Source: WTGU01 sp965242855 (GTDB lineage: Bacteria; Pseudomonadota; Alphaproteobacteria; UBA828). From it: DNA of 64,000 nucleotides. Each line of letters opens with the position of its first letter. The first letter of the stretch is position 1. The stretch is taken from assembly GCA_965242855.1 (NCBI GenBank), contig OZ251509.1, forward strand, positions 2,046,001 to 2,110,000, read 5' to 3'. The notes below the pieces were generated by a model. That model saw only the letters and a program-made list of their open reading frames with translations. It made no database searches and was not told where the DNA came from. The position numbers were made by a program, and so were the translations under genes. Shown piece by piece: positions 20,601-35,600 of this stretch.

Positions 20601-23600
20601 AACGCCGCCGTTCTCCGAAATCGATGAGGACGACAGGACCAGCGAAACCGTCGGAAGCGTCTCGTCATCGGTGATGGTGAGCGTCACGGTGGACGGATCC
20701 GACACCCCGCCGCCCGATGCCGTGGCCGATACCGTCACCGACTTGTTCGGCGCGTCGGTGTCGTCGTCCACCGCCATCACCGTCACCGCGCCCGCACTGG
20801 CCGTCGATCCCGCCCCGATGGTCAGCGTCTTCGCGCTCGAAAGCGTGAACCCGGCGCCCGACGCCGACACCGTCAGCGTCACCGCTTCGCTCGACTTTCC
20901 GGAAAGCGTCGCCGCCACCGTCGCCACCCCGCCGCCCTCCGAAATCGACGAAGACGACAGCTTCAACGTCGCCGAAGGCGCGCCCTCGTCGTCGGTCAGT
21001 GTGAGGCTCGCCCCCGTCACGGCCACGGTCTCCGAGTTGGCGGCGGCCTGGCCGTTGGACGCCGTTCCCGTCACCGTCGCCGTGCGGTTGCCCACGTTGT
21101 CGATGGCGTCGTCCACCGCCGTAATCGTCGCCGTGTCCGTGGCGTTCGACGTACTCCCCGCCGCGATCACGATCGTCGCGTCCGAACCCGCCGTGTAGAA
21201 GCCCGACACTCCCCTCACCGTCACCGTCGTCGCCGCGCTCGACCGGTGCGAGAGTGCCGCGCTCACCGTCGTCGCGCCGCCATCCTCCGGGATCGACGAA
21301 GCCGCCAACGCCAGCGTCACACCCGGAGCCGCGTCGTCGTCCGCGATGGTCAACGTCACGGCGGACGGGTTCGCCACGCCGCCGCCAGCCGCCGTGGCCG
21401 ATACCGTCACCAACTTGTCCGGCGAGTCCATCGTGTCGGCGACCGCCGTCACCGTCACCGCGCCCGCACTGGTCGTCGATCCCGCCCCGATGGTCAGCGT
21501 CTTCGCGCTCGACAGCATGAACCCGGAGCCGCCGGCCGATACCGTCAGCGTCACCGCCGCACTCGACTTGCCGGAAAGTGTCGCCGTCACCGTCGCCACA
21601 CCGCCGCTCTCCAAAATCGAAGAAGACGACAGATTCAACGTCGCCGAAGGCGCGCCCTCGTCGTCCGTCAGCGTGAGGCTCACGCCGGTCACGGCCACAG
21701 TCTCCGACTCGGCGGCGGCCTGGCCGTTGGACGCCGCGCCCGTCACCGTGACGCTCCGGCTACCCACGTTGTCCACATCGTCGTCCACCGCCGTGATCGT
21801 CGCCGTATCCGTGGCGTTCGCCGTGCTCCCCGCCGCGATCACGATCGTCGCGTCCGGGCCCGCCGTGTAGAAGCCCGACACCCCCCTCACCGTCACCGTC
21901 GTCGCCGCGCTCGACGGGTGCGATAGGGTGGCGCTCACTGTCGTCGCGCCGCCATCCTCCGCAATCGACGTATCCGCTACCGCCAGCGCCACACCCGGCG
22001 CAGCGTCGTCGTCCGCGATGGTCAACGTCTTGCTCGCCGGGTTCGACACCCCGCTGTCGCCGCTCACCGTGGCCGAGACCGTCACCGACTTATCCGGCCC
22101 GTCCGTCGTGTCAGCCACCGCCGTCACCGTCACCAAGCCCGCGCTCGCCGTCGATCCCGCCCCGATCGTCAGCGTCTTCGCGCTCGAAAGCGTGAACCCG
22201 GAGCCGCCGGCCGATACCGTCAGCGTCACCGCCGCGCTCGACGCACGGTTCAGGCTCGCCGTCACCGTCGAAACCCCGCCGTTCTCCAAAATCGACGAAG
22301 ACGACAGCTTCAACGTCGCCGAAGGCGCGCCCTCGTCGTCCGTCAGCGTGAGGCTCACGCCGGTCACGGCCACAGTCTCCGACTCGGCGGCGGCCTGGCC
22401 GTTGGATGCGGTCGCCGTCACCGTCACCGTGCGGTTGCCCACGTTGTCGATGGCGTCGTTCACCGCGTTGATCGTCGCCGTGTCCGAGGCGTTCGCCGTA
22501 TCCCCCGCCGCAATCACGATCGTCGCGTCCGAACCCACGGTGTAGAAGCCCGCCACGCCCGTCACCGTCACCGTCGTCGCCGCGCTCGACGGGTGCGAGA
22601 GCGTCGCGCTCACCGACGTCGTGCCGCCATCCTCCGGGATCGACGAAGCCGCCACCGCCAGCGTCACACCCGGAGCCGCGTCGTCGTCCGTGATGGTCAA
22701 CGTCCTGCTCGCCGGGTTCGCCACGCCGCCGCCCGACGCCGTGGCCGACACCGTCACCGACTTGTCCGGCGAGTCCGTCGTGTCGGCAACCGCCGTCACC
22801 GTCACCAAGCCCGCGCTCGCCGTCGATCCCGCCCCGATGGTCAGCGTCTTCGCGCTCGAAAGCGTGAACCCGGAGCCGCTCGCCGATACCGTCAGCGTCA
22901 CCGCTTCGCTCGACTTGCCGGAAAGTGTCGCCGTCACAGTCGCCGCACCGCCGTTCTCCGGGATAGACGAAGACGACAGCGCCAGCGTCGCCGTCGGCGT
23001 CGCCTCATCATCCGTCAGCGTCAGCGACGCACCGGTCACCGGACCCACGCCCTGATCGTTGGACGCCGCGCCCGTCACCGTGACGCTCCGGTCGCCCACG
23101 TTGTCGATGGCGTCGTTCACCGCGTTGATCGTCGCCGTGTCCGAGGCGTTCGCCGTCTCACCCGCCGCAATCACGATCGTCGCGTTCGAACCCACGGTGT
23201 AGAAGCCCGACACTCCCCTCACCGTCACCGTCGTCGCCGCGCTCGACGGATGGCTCAACGTCGCGCTCACCGACGTCGCGCCGCCGTTCTCCGAGATCGA
23301 CGTATCCGACAGCCCCAGCGTCACATCCGGCGCACCGTCGTCGTCCGTGATGGCGAGCGTCACGGCAGACGGGTCCGACACCCCGCCGCCGGACGCCGTG
23401 GCCGTGACCGTCACCGACTTGTCCGGCCCGTCCGTCGCATCGACGACCGCCGTCACCGTCACCACGCCCGCACTGGTCGTCGATCCCGCCCCGATGGTCA
23501 GCGTCTTCGCGCTCGAAAGCGTGAAGCCGTCACCGCTCGCCGATACCGTCAGCGTCACCGCCGCACTCGACTTGCCGGAAAGTGTCGCCGTCACCGTCGC

Positions 23601-26600
23601 CACACCGCCGTTCTCCGAAATCGACGAAGACGACAGCGATAGCGTGACGGTCGGGGTCGCCTCGTCGTCGGTCAGCGTGAGGCTCGCACCGGTCAGGGCC
23701 ATGGTCTGCGACTCGGCGGTGGCCTGGTCGTTGGACGCCGCGCCCGTCACTGTCACCGTGCGGTTACCCACGTTGTCGATGGCGTCGTTCACCGCCGTAA
23801 TCGTCGCCGTGTCTGAAGCGTTCGCCGTATCCCCCGCCGCAATCACGATCACCGCGTCCGAACCCGCCGTGTAGAAGCCCGATACGCCCGCCACCGTCAC
23901 CGTCGTCGCCGCGCTCGACGGGTGCGAGAGCGTCGCGCTCACCGACGTCGCGCCGCCATCCTCCGGGATCGACGAAGCCGCCAACGCCAGAGCCACCGAA
24001 GGCGCATCATCGTCGTCCTCGATCGTCCCCGTTCCCGTCCGGCCGCTCATCGGAACCTGCGCGTTCACCGGGCCGCTCAACGCCAGCTCCACCGTCTCGT
24101 CCGGCTCGTCCACTCCATCGCCCGTCACCGTCACCGAAACCGTCTTGCTTGTCTCCCCCGCCGCAAACGTCAGCGTTCCCGTCGCGAGAGCCGCGTAGTC
24201 CGCACCCGACGACGCCGTGCCCGTCCCCGCGTCCGCGTAGGCGACCGTCACCTCCGCCGTGCTCGCCGCGCTCAGAGTCACCGTGTAGCTCAGCGTCGCC
24301 GTCGAACCCGATGCCCCCTCCGCTACCCGCGGCGACGACACCGACAGCGACGGCAGGTTACCCGTGTTCACCACGATCCCCGGCGGGTTCACCAGCCGCG
24401 GCGGGTCACCCGGGGCGATCACCGCGACGAGGAACGGGAGCGTCGCCGCATCGCCGTCTTCGTCCGTGGCCGTCCAGACGTATTCCTTCTGATTCGTCGG
24501 AGCGTCCGGCGTCGTCCCCGTCACGAAGAAGCCGCTCCGCGACAACCACGACGGCAAGGCCGGCGACAGCGCGTAGGTCAGCGTCCCGTCGCCGCCCGTC
24601 GCCCGCGGCAGCGTGAGGCGCGGGATCACGGTCGAGACCGGCCACAGACGGCTCGCAATCTGCTGATCGCCGAACGTCGGCTTCAGGTCCACGTCGTCGT
24701 CCGTGATGGTCAGCGTCACCGGCGACGGGTTCCCCGCAATCCCCTGACCGTTGCCCGCCGTCGCCGATACCGTCACCGTCTTGTCGTTGGCCGCGTCTTC
24801 CGCGTCGTTCACCGCCGACACCTTCACGACGCCCGCGCTGGCCGTCGACCCCGCCGCCACCGTCAGCGTCGCGCCCGTCTGCGTGAAGTCCGACGACGCC
24901 GTGTGCAAACCCGCCGACGCCGTCACCGTCACCGTCGTCGGCTGGCTCGACCGATGCGAGAGCCGCGCCGTCACCGTCGTCACGCCCCCGTCCTCCGAGA
25001 TCGACGACGATGACAGAACCAGCGTCACCGATGGCGCAGCGTCGTCGTCCCTGATCGTCCCCGTCCCGGTCGCCGCGTCCAACGTCGCGTTCACCGGGCC
25101 GCCCAGCACGACCTTCACCGTCTCGTCCGGCTCGTCCACGGCGTCGCCCGTCACCGTCACCGCGATCGTCTTGCTCGTCTCCTCCGCCGCGAAGGTCAGC
25201 GCGCCGGCGGCAAGCGCCGTGTAGTCCGTTCCCGCCGTCGCCGCGCCGCCCGTCCCCTCCGCGTAGGCGACCGTCACCTGCTTGCCGCTCTTCGCGCTCA
25301 ACGTCACCGCGAAGGTCAACGTCGCCGTCGATCCCGCCGCCCCCTCCGTCACGTCCGGCGACGAGATCGACAGCGAAGGCGCCGCGTCGTCGTCCTCGAT
25401 GGTCAGCGTCACGGCGGACGGGTTCGCCACCCCGCCGCCCGACGCCGTGGCCGACACCGACACCTGCTTGTCCGGCCCGTCCATCGCGTCGTCGTTCGCC
25501 GTCACCGTCACCACGCCGGCACTGGCCGTCGATCCCGACGCTATCGTCAGCGTCCTCGCGCTCGACAGCGTGAACCCGGCGCCCGTAGCCGACACCGTCA
25601 GCGTCACCGCTTCGCTGGATGCCCGGTTCAGCGTCGCCGTCACCGCGCTGGCGTTGCCCGCCCCGCCCTCGTCGATCGTGTCGGGTTTCGACGGGTCCGG
25701 CTCCGACAGCGCCAGCGTCACCGCCGGCGTGGCTTCGTCGTCCGTCAGCGTGAGGCTCGCCCCGGTCACGGCCATGGTCTGTGAATCGGCGGCGGCCTGG
25801 CCGTTGGACGCCGTTCCCGTCACCGTGACGCTTCGGTCGCCCACGTTGTCGATGGCGTCGTTCACCGCGTTGATCGTCGCCGTGTCCGCGGCGTTCGCCG
25901 TCGAACCCGCCGCGATCACGATAATCGCGTCCGAACCCGCCGTGTAGAAGCCCGTCACCCCCGTCACCGTCACCGTCGTCGCCGCGCTGGAGGGATGGCT
26001 CAGCGTCGCGCTCACCGACGTCGCGCCGCCGTCCTCCAGGATCGAAGAATCCGCCACCGCCAGCGTCACCCCCGGCGCATCATCGTCATCCGCGATGGTC
26101 AACGTCTTGCTCGCCGGGTCCGCGATCCCGCTATTGCCCGATACGGCAGCCGTGACCGTCACCGACTTGTCCGGCGAATCCGTCGTGTCGTCGTTCGCCG
26201 TCACGGTCACCGCGCCCACGCTCGCCGTCGATCCCGCCGCGATGGTCAGCGTCGCGCCCGTCTGCGTGAAGTCGCCGGAAACCGCGTTCGTTCCCGCCGC
26301 CGCCGTCACCGTCAGCGTCACCGCTTCGCTCGACGCCCGGTCCAGCGCCGCCGTCACCGTCGTCACCCCGCCGCTCTCCGAGATCGACGAAGACGACAGC
26401 GCCAGCGTCGCCGTCGGCGTCGCCTCGTCGTCGGTCAGCGTGAGGCTCGCGCCGGTCACGGCCACGGTCTGCGATTCGGCGGCGGCTTGGTCGTTGGACG
26501 CCGTTCCCGTCACCGTGACGCTCCGGTCTCCCACGTTGTCGATGGCGTCGTTCACCGCGTTGACCATCGCCGTGTCCGTGGCGTTCGCCGTCTCACCCGC

Positions 26601-29600
26601 CGCAATCACGATCGTCGCGTCCGATCCCGCCGTGTAGAAACCCGCCACCCCCGTCACCGTCACCGTCGTCGCCGCGCTCGATGCGCGCGATAGGGTGGCG
26701 CTCACCGACGTCGCGCCCCCGTTCTCCGCAATCGAAGAGGACGCCAGCGCCAACGTCACACCCGGCGCAGCGTCGTCGTCCGCGATGGTCAACGTCTTGC
26801 TCGCCGGGTCCGCGATCCCGCTATTGCCCGATACGGCAGCCGTGACCGTCACCGACTTGTCCGGCCCGTCCGTCGTGTCGTCGTTCGCCGTCACCGTCAC
26901 CGCGCCCGCGCTCGCCGTCGATCCCGCCCCGATGGTCAGCGTCTTCGCGCTCGAAAGCGTGAACCCGGAGCCGCTCGCCGATACCGTCAGCGTCACCGCT
27001 TCGCTCGACGCACGGTTCAGCCCCGCCGTCACCGTTGCCATCCCGCCGCTCTCCAGGATCGTCGCAGACGACAGCTTCAGCGTCGCCGTCGGCGCACCCT
27101 CGTCGTCCGTCAGCGTCAGCACCGCGCCAGTCACGGCCACGGTCTCCGAGTTGGCGGCAGCTTGGCCGTTGGCCGCCGCGCCCGTCACCGTCACCGTGCG
27201 GTTGCCCACGTTGTCGATGGTGTCGTCCACCGCCGTAATCGTCGCCGTGTCCGAAGCGTTCGCCGTATCCCCCGCCGCAATCACGATCGTCGCGTCCGAC
27301 CCCGCCGTGTAGAAGCCCGACGCGCCCGTCACCGTCACCGTCGTCGCTTCACTTGATGCGTGCGAGAGCGTCGCGCTCACCGACGTCGTACCGCCATCCT
27401 CCGAAATCGACGAGGCCGCCAACGCCAGCTTCACGCCCGGCGCACCGTCGTCGTCCGTGATGGTCAGGGTCATTGTGGACGGGTTCGCCACGCCGCCGCC
27501 GGACGCCGTGGCCGAAACCGTCACCGACTTGTCCGGCGAGTCCGTCGCATCGGCCACCGCCGTCACCGTCACCACGCCCGCGCTTGCCGTCGATCCCGAC
27601 GCGATGGTCAGCGTCGCCGGGTTCGACAGCGTGAAGCCGGCGCCGCCGGCCGATACCGTCAGCGTCACCGCTTCACTCGACTTGCCGGAAAGTGTCGCCG
27701 TCACCGTCGAAATCCCGCCATTCTCCGGGATCGACGAAGACGACAGCTTCAACGTCGCCGTCGGCAACGCCTCGTCGTCGGTCAGCGTGAGGCTCGCGCC
27801 GGTCACGACCACGGTCTGCGATTCGGCGACAGCCTGGTCGTTGGACGCCGTTCCCGTCACCGTGACGTCCCGGTCGCCCACGTTGTCGATGGCGTCGCCC
27901 ACCGCGGCAATCGTCGCCGTGTCCGAGGCGTTCGCCGTCTCACCCGCCGCAATCACGATCGTCGCGTCCGATCCCACGGTGTAGAAGCCCGACACTCCCG
28001 TCACCGTCACCGTCGTCGCCGCGCTCGACGGATGGCTCAACGTCGCGCTCACCGACGTCGTACCGCCGTTCTCGGCGATGGCGGTATCCGCCACCGCCAG
28101 CGTCACGCCCGGCGCACCGTCGTCGTCCGTGATGGTCAGGATCACGGCGGCCGGGTTCGACACCCCGCCGCCGGACGCCGTGGCCGATACCGTCACCGAC
28201 TTGTCCGGCGAGTCCGTCGTATCGGCGACCGCCGTCACCGTCACCACGCCCGCGCTCGCCGTCGATCCCGCCCCGATGGTCAGCGTCTTCGCACTCGAAA
28301 GCGTGAAGCCGTCGCCCGTAGCCGCTACCGTCAGCGTCACCACCTCGCTCGACGCACGGTTCAGCACCGCCGTCACCGTCGCCACGCCGCCGTTCTCCAG
28401 GATCGACGAAGACGACAGATTCAGCGTCGCCGTCGGCGTCGCCTCGTCGTCGGTCAGCGTCAGGCTCGCCCCGGTCACGGTCATGGTCTGCGAATCGGCG
28501 GCGGCCTGGTCGTTGGACGCCGCGCCCGTCACCGTCACCGTGCGGTTACCCACGTTGTCGATGGCGTCGTCCACCGCGTTGATCGTCGCCGTGTCCGAAG
28601 CGTTCGACGTATCCCCCGCCGCAATCACGATCGTCGCGTCCGAACCCGCCGTGTAGAAGCCCGTCACGCCCGTCACCGTCACCGTCGTCGTCGCGCTCGA
28701 CCGGTGCGAGAGCGTCGCGCTCACCGACGTCGCGCCGCCATCCTCCGGGATCGAAGAGGACGCCAACGCCAGCGTCACACCCGGCGCCGCGTCATCGTCC
28801 TCGATCGTCCCCGTCCCCGTCCGGCCGCTCATCGGAACCTGCGCGTTCACCGGACCGCTCAGCGCCAACGCCACCGTCTCGTCCGGCTCGTCCACACCAT
28901 CGCCCGTCACCGTCACCGAAACCGTCTTGCTCGTCTCCCCCGCCGCAAACGTCAGCGTTCCCGTCGCGAGAGCCGTGTAGTCCGCGCCCGCCGTCGCCGT
29001 GCCCGTCCCCGCGTCCGCGTAACCTACCGTCACCTCCGCCGTGCTCTCCGCGCTCAGAGTCACCGTGTAGCTCAGCGTCGCCGTCGAACCCGATGCCCCC
29101 TCCGCCACCCGCGGCGACGACACCGACAGCGAGGGCGCCGCGCCCGGGCTCATGATCCCGCTTTCCACCACCTCGATGGCGAAGGTCAGCGACGCCTCGT
29201 CGCCGTCACCGTCCCGCGCCGTCCACGTGTAGTCCGACGACGCTACCGACGCAGACGGCGTCGTCCCCGTCACGAAGAAGCCGCTCCGAGACAACCCCGA
29301 CGGCAAGGCCGGCGACAGCGCGTAGATCAGCGTCCCGTCGCCACCCGTCGCCGACGGCAGCGTAAGCCGCGCAATCTCCGTGGATACCGGCCAGCTCTGG
29401 TCCGCCACCGCCGCATCCCCGAACGTCGGCTTCAGGTCCACGTCGTCGTCCTCGATGGTCAGCGTCACCGACGACGGGTTCCCCGCAATCCCCTGACCAT
29501 TGCCCGCCGTCGCCGATACCGTCACCGTCTTGTCGTTGGCCGCGTCTTCCGCGTCGTTCACCGCCGACACCTTCACGACGCCCGCGCTCGCTGTCGCGCC

Positions 29601-32600
29601 CGCCGCCACCGTCAGCGTCGCGCCCGTCTGCGTGAAGTCCGACGACGCCGTGTGCGAACCCGCCAACGCCGATACCGTCACCGTCGTCGGCTGGCTCGAC
29701 TTGCCGGAAAGCCGCGCCGTCACCGTCGACACGCCCCCGGCCTCCGAGATCGACGACGATGACAGAACCAACGTCACCGATGGCGCCGCGTCGTCGTCCC
29801 TGATCGTCCCCGTCCCGGTCGCCGCGCCCAACGTCGCGTTCACCGGGCCGCTCAGCACGACCTTCACCGTCTCGTCCGGCTCGTCCGTCGCGTCGCCCGT
29901 CACCGTCACCGAGACCGTCTTGCTCGTCTCCTCCGCCGCGAAGGTCAGCGCACCGGCGGCAAGCGCCGTGTAGTCCGTCCCCGCCGTCGCCGCGCCGCCC
30001 GTCCCCTCCGCGTAGTCCACCGTCACCTGCTTGCCGCTCTTCGCGCTCAACGTCACCGCGAAGGTCAACGTCGCCGTCGATCCCGCCGCCCCTTCCGTCA
30101 CGCTCGGCGACGAGATCGACAGCGCCGGCGGACCGTCGTCGTCCGCGATGGTCAACGTCTTGCTCGCCGGGTCCGCCACCCCGCCGGCACCGCTCGCCGT
30201 GGCCGAAACCGTCACCGACTTGTCCGGCCCGTCCGTCGCGTCATCGACCGCCGTCACCGTCACCACGCCCGCACTGGCCGTCGATCCCGCCGCGATGGTC
30301 AGCGTCCTCGCGCTCGAAAGCGTGAACCCCGCGCCCGCCGCCGACACCGTCAGCGTCGCCGCCTCGCTGGACGCCCGGTCCAACGTCGCCGTCACCGTGC
30401 TCGCATTGCCCGCCCCGCTCTCGTCGATCGTGTCCGGCTTCAAGGGGTCGGGTTCTGAAAGCGCCAGCGTCGCCGTCGGCGTGTCTTCGTCGTCGGTCAG
30501 CGTGAGGCTCGCTCCGGTCACGACCACGGTCTCCGAGTTGGCGGCGGCTTGGCCGTTGGACGCCGTTCCCGTCACCGTGACGCTCCGGTCGCCCACGTTG
30601 TCGATGGCGTCGTTCACTGCGTTGATCGTCGCCGTGTCCGCAGCGTTCGCCGTGCTCCCCGCGGCGATGACGATGACCGCGTCCACCGAATCCACCGCGT
30701 AGGCGCCTTCAAGCGCCGTCACGGTAATCGTGGTAGCGGCGCTCGACGGGTGAGAAAGGGCGGCGCTCACCGTCGTCGCGCCGCCATCCTCCGGGATCGA
30801 AGAGGACGCCACCGCCAAAGCCACCGAAGGCGCCGCGTCGTCGTCCGTGACGGCGAGCGTCACGGCGTCCGGCGCCGCCACACCGTTGCCGCCCGTCACC
30901 CTTCCCGAAACCGCCACCTGCTTGTCCGGCGAGTCCACGTCGTTCCCGTTCGCCGTCACCGTCACCGCGCCGACGCTGGTGGTGTCTCCGGCCGCAACCG
31001 TCAGAGTCTTCGCGGTAGAGAGGTCGAAGTCGGCCGCCACCGCGTCGGTCCCGGGCGAAGCCTCCACCGTCACCGTCACCGCTTCGCTGGAGGCGCCCGA
31101 AAGCGTCGCCGTCACCGACGACACCCCGCCCGTCTCCGAAATCGACGTCGGCGACAGCGCCAGCGTCACCGTCGGCAACGCCTCGTCGTCGGTCAGCGCC
31201 AGCGCCGCTCCGGTCACGCTCCCGGTCCCCTGGCCGCTGGCGACCGTCGCCGTCACCATCGTCGAACGCCCGACGCTCCCCTGGTGAACGTCGTCGTTCA
31301 CCGCGGTAATCGTCGCCGTATCCGTGGCGTTCTCCGTGCTCCCCGCCGCGATCACGATGGTCGCGTCCGAACCCACGGTGTAGAAGCCCGACGCGCCCGT
31401 CACCGTTACCGTCGTCGCCGCGCTGGAGGGATGACTCAGCGTCGCGCTCACCGTCGTCGCGCTGCCATCCTCCGGGATCGAAGAGGATGCCAACGCCAGC
31501 GTCACATCCGGCGCATCGTCGTCATCGGTGATGGTCAGGGTCACGGCGGGCGGGTTCGCCACCCCGCCGCCCGACGCCGTGGCCGAAACCGTCACCGACT
31601 TGTCCGGCGAGTCCGTCGCGTCGGCAACCGCCGTCACCGTCACCACGCCCGCGCTCGACGTCGATCCCGCCCCGATCGTCAGCGTCGCCGGGCTCGACAG
31701 CGTGAAGCCTGCGCCGTTGGCCTCCACCGTCAACGTCACCAATTCGCTCGACTTGCCGGAAAGCGTCGCCGTCACCGTCGAAACCCCGCCGTTCTCCAGG
31801 ATCGTCGCAGGCGACAGCCGCAACGTCGCCGAAGGCGCGCCCTCGTCGTCCGTCAGCGTGAGGCTCGCGCCGGTCACGGCCATGGTCTGTGAATCGGCGG
31901 CGGCTTGGTCGTTGGACGCCGTGCCCGTCACCGTCACCGTGCGGTTACCCACGTTGTCCACGTCGTCGTTCACCGCATTGATCGTCGCCGTGTCCGTGGC
32001 GTTCGCCGTGCTCCCCGCGGCGATGACGATGACCGCGTCCGCCGAATCCACCGTGTAGGCGCCTTCAAGCGCCGTCACGGTGATCGTGGTAGCGGCGCTC
32101 GACGGATGGCTCAGCGTCGCACTCACCGTCGTCGCACCGCCATCCTCGGCGATGGCCGTATCCGCCACCGCCAGCGTCACGCCCGGCGCACCGTCGTCAT
32201 CGGCGATGGCGAGCGTCACGGCGGACGGATCCGCCACCCCGCTGTCGCCCGATACCGTGGCCGTGATCGTCACCGACTTGTCCGGCCCGTCCGTCGCGTC
32301 GTCGTTCGCCGTCACGGTCACGACGCCCGCGCTGGCCGTATCCCCGGCCGCGATCGTCAGCGTCTTCGCGCCCGACAGCGTGAAGTCGCCGTCCGCCGCG
32401 TTCGTTCCCGCCGCCGCCGACACCGTCAGCGTCACCGCCTCGCTCGACGCCCGGTCCAGCGCCGCCGTCACCGCGCTGGCGTTGCCCGCCCCGCTCTCCG
32501 CGATGGCGTCCGGCTTCGACGGGTCCGGCTCCGACAGCGCCAGCGTGACGGTCGGCGTGTCTTCGTCGTCGGTCAGCGTGAGGCTCGCACCGGTCACGGC

Positions 32601-35600
32601 CACGGTCTCCGACTCGGCGGCGGCCTGGTCGTTGGACGCCGTGGCGGTCACCGTGACGCTCCGGTCGCCCACGTTGTCGATGGCGTCGTTCACCGCCGCG
32701 AGCATCGCCGTGTCCGAAGCGTTCGCCGTCTCACCCGCCGCGATGACGATCACCGCGTCCGAACCCACCGTGTAGAAACCCGCGACCGCCGCCACCGTCA
32801 CCGTCGTCGCCGCGCTCGAGGCGTGCGAGAGCGCCGCGGTCACCGTCGTCGCGCCGCCGTTCTCCGCAATCGAGGAATCCGCCACCGCCAGCGTCACACT
32901 TGGCGCGCCGTCGTCGTCGGCAATCGTCAGAGTCACGACGGCCGGGTCTGCGACTCCGCTACCGCCCGATACCGCGGCCGAAACGGTCACTGACTTGTCC
33001 GGCCCGTCCACCGTGTCGTCGTTCGCCGTCACGGTCACCACGCCCGCGCTCGCCGTCGAACCCGCCGCGATGGTCAGCGTCGCGCCCGACAACGTGAAAT
33101 CGCCGTCCACCGCGTTCGTTCCCGCCGCCGCCGACACCGTCAGCGTCACCGCCTCGCTCGACGCCCGATCCAGCACCGCCGTCACCGTGCTCGCGTTGTC
33201 CGCCCCACCCTCGTCGATCGTGTCCGGCTTCGACGAGTCGGGTTCCGACAACACCAGCGTCGCTACCGGTGTGTCCTCGTCATCGGTCAGCGTCAGCGCC
33301 GCGCCGGTCACGCGGCCCGATGCGGTGGCGGTTCCGGTCACCGTCACCGACCGGTCGCTCACGTTGTCGATGGCGTCGTCCACCGCCGTGATCGTCACGC
33401 CGTCCGAAGCGTTGGCCGTCTCGCCCGCTGCAATCGTGATGGTCGCGTCCGAGCCCACCGTGTAGGCGCCCGCCACCGCCGTTACCGTCACCGTCATCGC
33501 CGCGCTCGCCGCCTGGCTCAACGTCGCCGTCACCGTCGTCGTCCCGCCGTTCTCGGCAATCGCGCCGTCGGCCACCGCCAGCGTCACCGCCGGCGCGTCG
33601 TCGTCCAGAATCGTGCCGGTTCCGGTGGCGTCGCTGAGCGACGCGTTGGCCGGGTTGCTCAGCTCCATCACCACGGTCTCGTCCGGCTCCGGCGTCGCGT
33701 CGCCGTACACGGACACGGGGACGGTCTGCGTTGTGACCCCCGCCGCAAAGACCAGCGTCGGCTCCGGCGGAAACCCGTGATCGGCTCCCGTCCGGTCCCG
33801 CGTCCGCAACGTCCCCAAGGTCGCAGTGCCGGTCGAGTTGACGGCGACCGAGACCTGCACCCGCTGGGTGCTCGCCGGAAGCAGCGTCACCGTCCACTCC
33901 AGCGTATTCGCGTCTCCCGGCCCGCCCTCGGTGACGCTGGGCGAATCGATATACAGCGTCGGCGTGGACGGGCGGTCATCGTCGGTGATCGTCAACGTCA
34001 CGTCGTCCGGGGCGGCCACGTCCTCGCTGCCCACGCTTCCCGACACGGTGACCGACTTGTCGAGCTCGGCGTCCGCGTTGTCCACCGCGGTGACCGTCAC
34101 CGCGCCGGTGCTGGTGGTGCCGCCCGCCGCGATGGTGAGCGTCTTGTTGGCGCTCAGGGTGAAGTCCCCGGCCTCCGCGTTCGTTCCCGCCGCCGCCGAG
34201 ACGGTCACCGTCGTGGCCGTGCTCGCCGCCTCGTCCAGCGTCGCGGTCACCGTCGCCACGTTGCCCGTCCCGCTCTCGTCGATGGTCGAAAGCGACAGGA
34301 CCAGCGTCGCCTGCGGCCGGTCCGCCACGGTCACGTCGAACGTCAGCGACGCCGTGTCTCCGTCCCCGTCGGTGGCGGTCCAGGTGTACTCGGTCTGCGC
34401 CAGCGCCGCGGCCGGCGCACCGCTGACCCGGTGGCTCGCGTCCTTGGTCACCCCGAACGGCAGGGCAGGCGAGAGGGCGTAGGAGACGCTTCCATCGCCC
34501 CCGGTGGCGGCCGGCAGCGTGAACGCCGTGATCGCCTTGCGCCGTGTCCACGACTGGTCCGGGATCGTCGCCGCGCCGAAGCTGGGCCGGCCGTTGTCCC
34601 GCACGGTGATGGTGAAGCTCCACACCGCCTGGTCCCCGTCCGCGTCGGTAGCGGTCCAGGCGTAGGCGGTCCTGGCCATGGTCGCGCTGGGCCTGCCTGC
34701 GAGCGTGCGGTTGTGGGTGTCCACTACCGGCTCGTCGGGTTCCGAGGCGGCGCGCGGGCTGGCGCTGCGCGCCACGCCGGCCGGCAGAGCCGGTGAGAGC
34801 GCGTAGCTCAACGGGGCGTCGCCGCCGATCGCCACCGGCAGCAGGCCGCTGACGGACTTGTACCGCGTCCATACGTGGCTCATGGGCTCAAGGCCGGTGA
34901 ATGCCGGCAAGCTGTTGTCCGCGACGGTGATGGTGAAGGTGAGCTCCGCGCGGTCGCCGTCGCGGTCCGTGGCCGTCCAGGTATAGGTGGTCGCGTCCAG
35001 GGCCACGCTCGGCGCGCCGCTGATCCGGTGGCTGGCGTCCTTGGCCGCCCCGGCCGGCAGGGCGGGAGAGAGGGTGTAGGTGATGGCGCCGTTGCCGCCG
35101 GTGGCGCCCGGCAGCGTGAACGCGGTCAGCGCCTTGTACCGCCGCCACGACTGGTTGGCCACGCTGGCGGCGCCGAAGTCAGGCGCCGCGTCGTCCTGCA
35201 CCTCCAGCGTGAAGGTGAGCGTGGCCTGGTCGTCGTCCGCGTCGGTGGCGGTGAGCGTGTAGGTGGCCTGGGCCGCTACCGCGGTGGGGGCGCCGGAGAG
35301 GGTGCCGCCGGTGTTGGCGCCGGTGGGCGCCGTGTAGGAGACGCCGGCCGGCAGGGTCAGGGTGGTGGCGGCGCCCGGCCCGGTCAGCGCGTAGCTCAGC
35401 GCGCCGGTGCCGCTGCTGGCGGCCGGCAGCGCCACCGGGCTGATCGTTTCGTCCTTGACGTACACCTGCGCGGCGAAGGTGTCGGGTACGAACACCGGGG
35501 CGGCGTTGGGCGTGATCTCGATGGTGAAGTCGAGCGTGCCCTTGGCGCCGGTCACGCCGTCGGTGGCCTCCAGCGTGTAGGTGGCCAGCGCGGTCACGGT

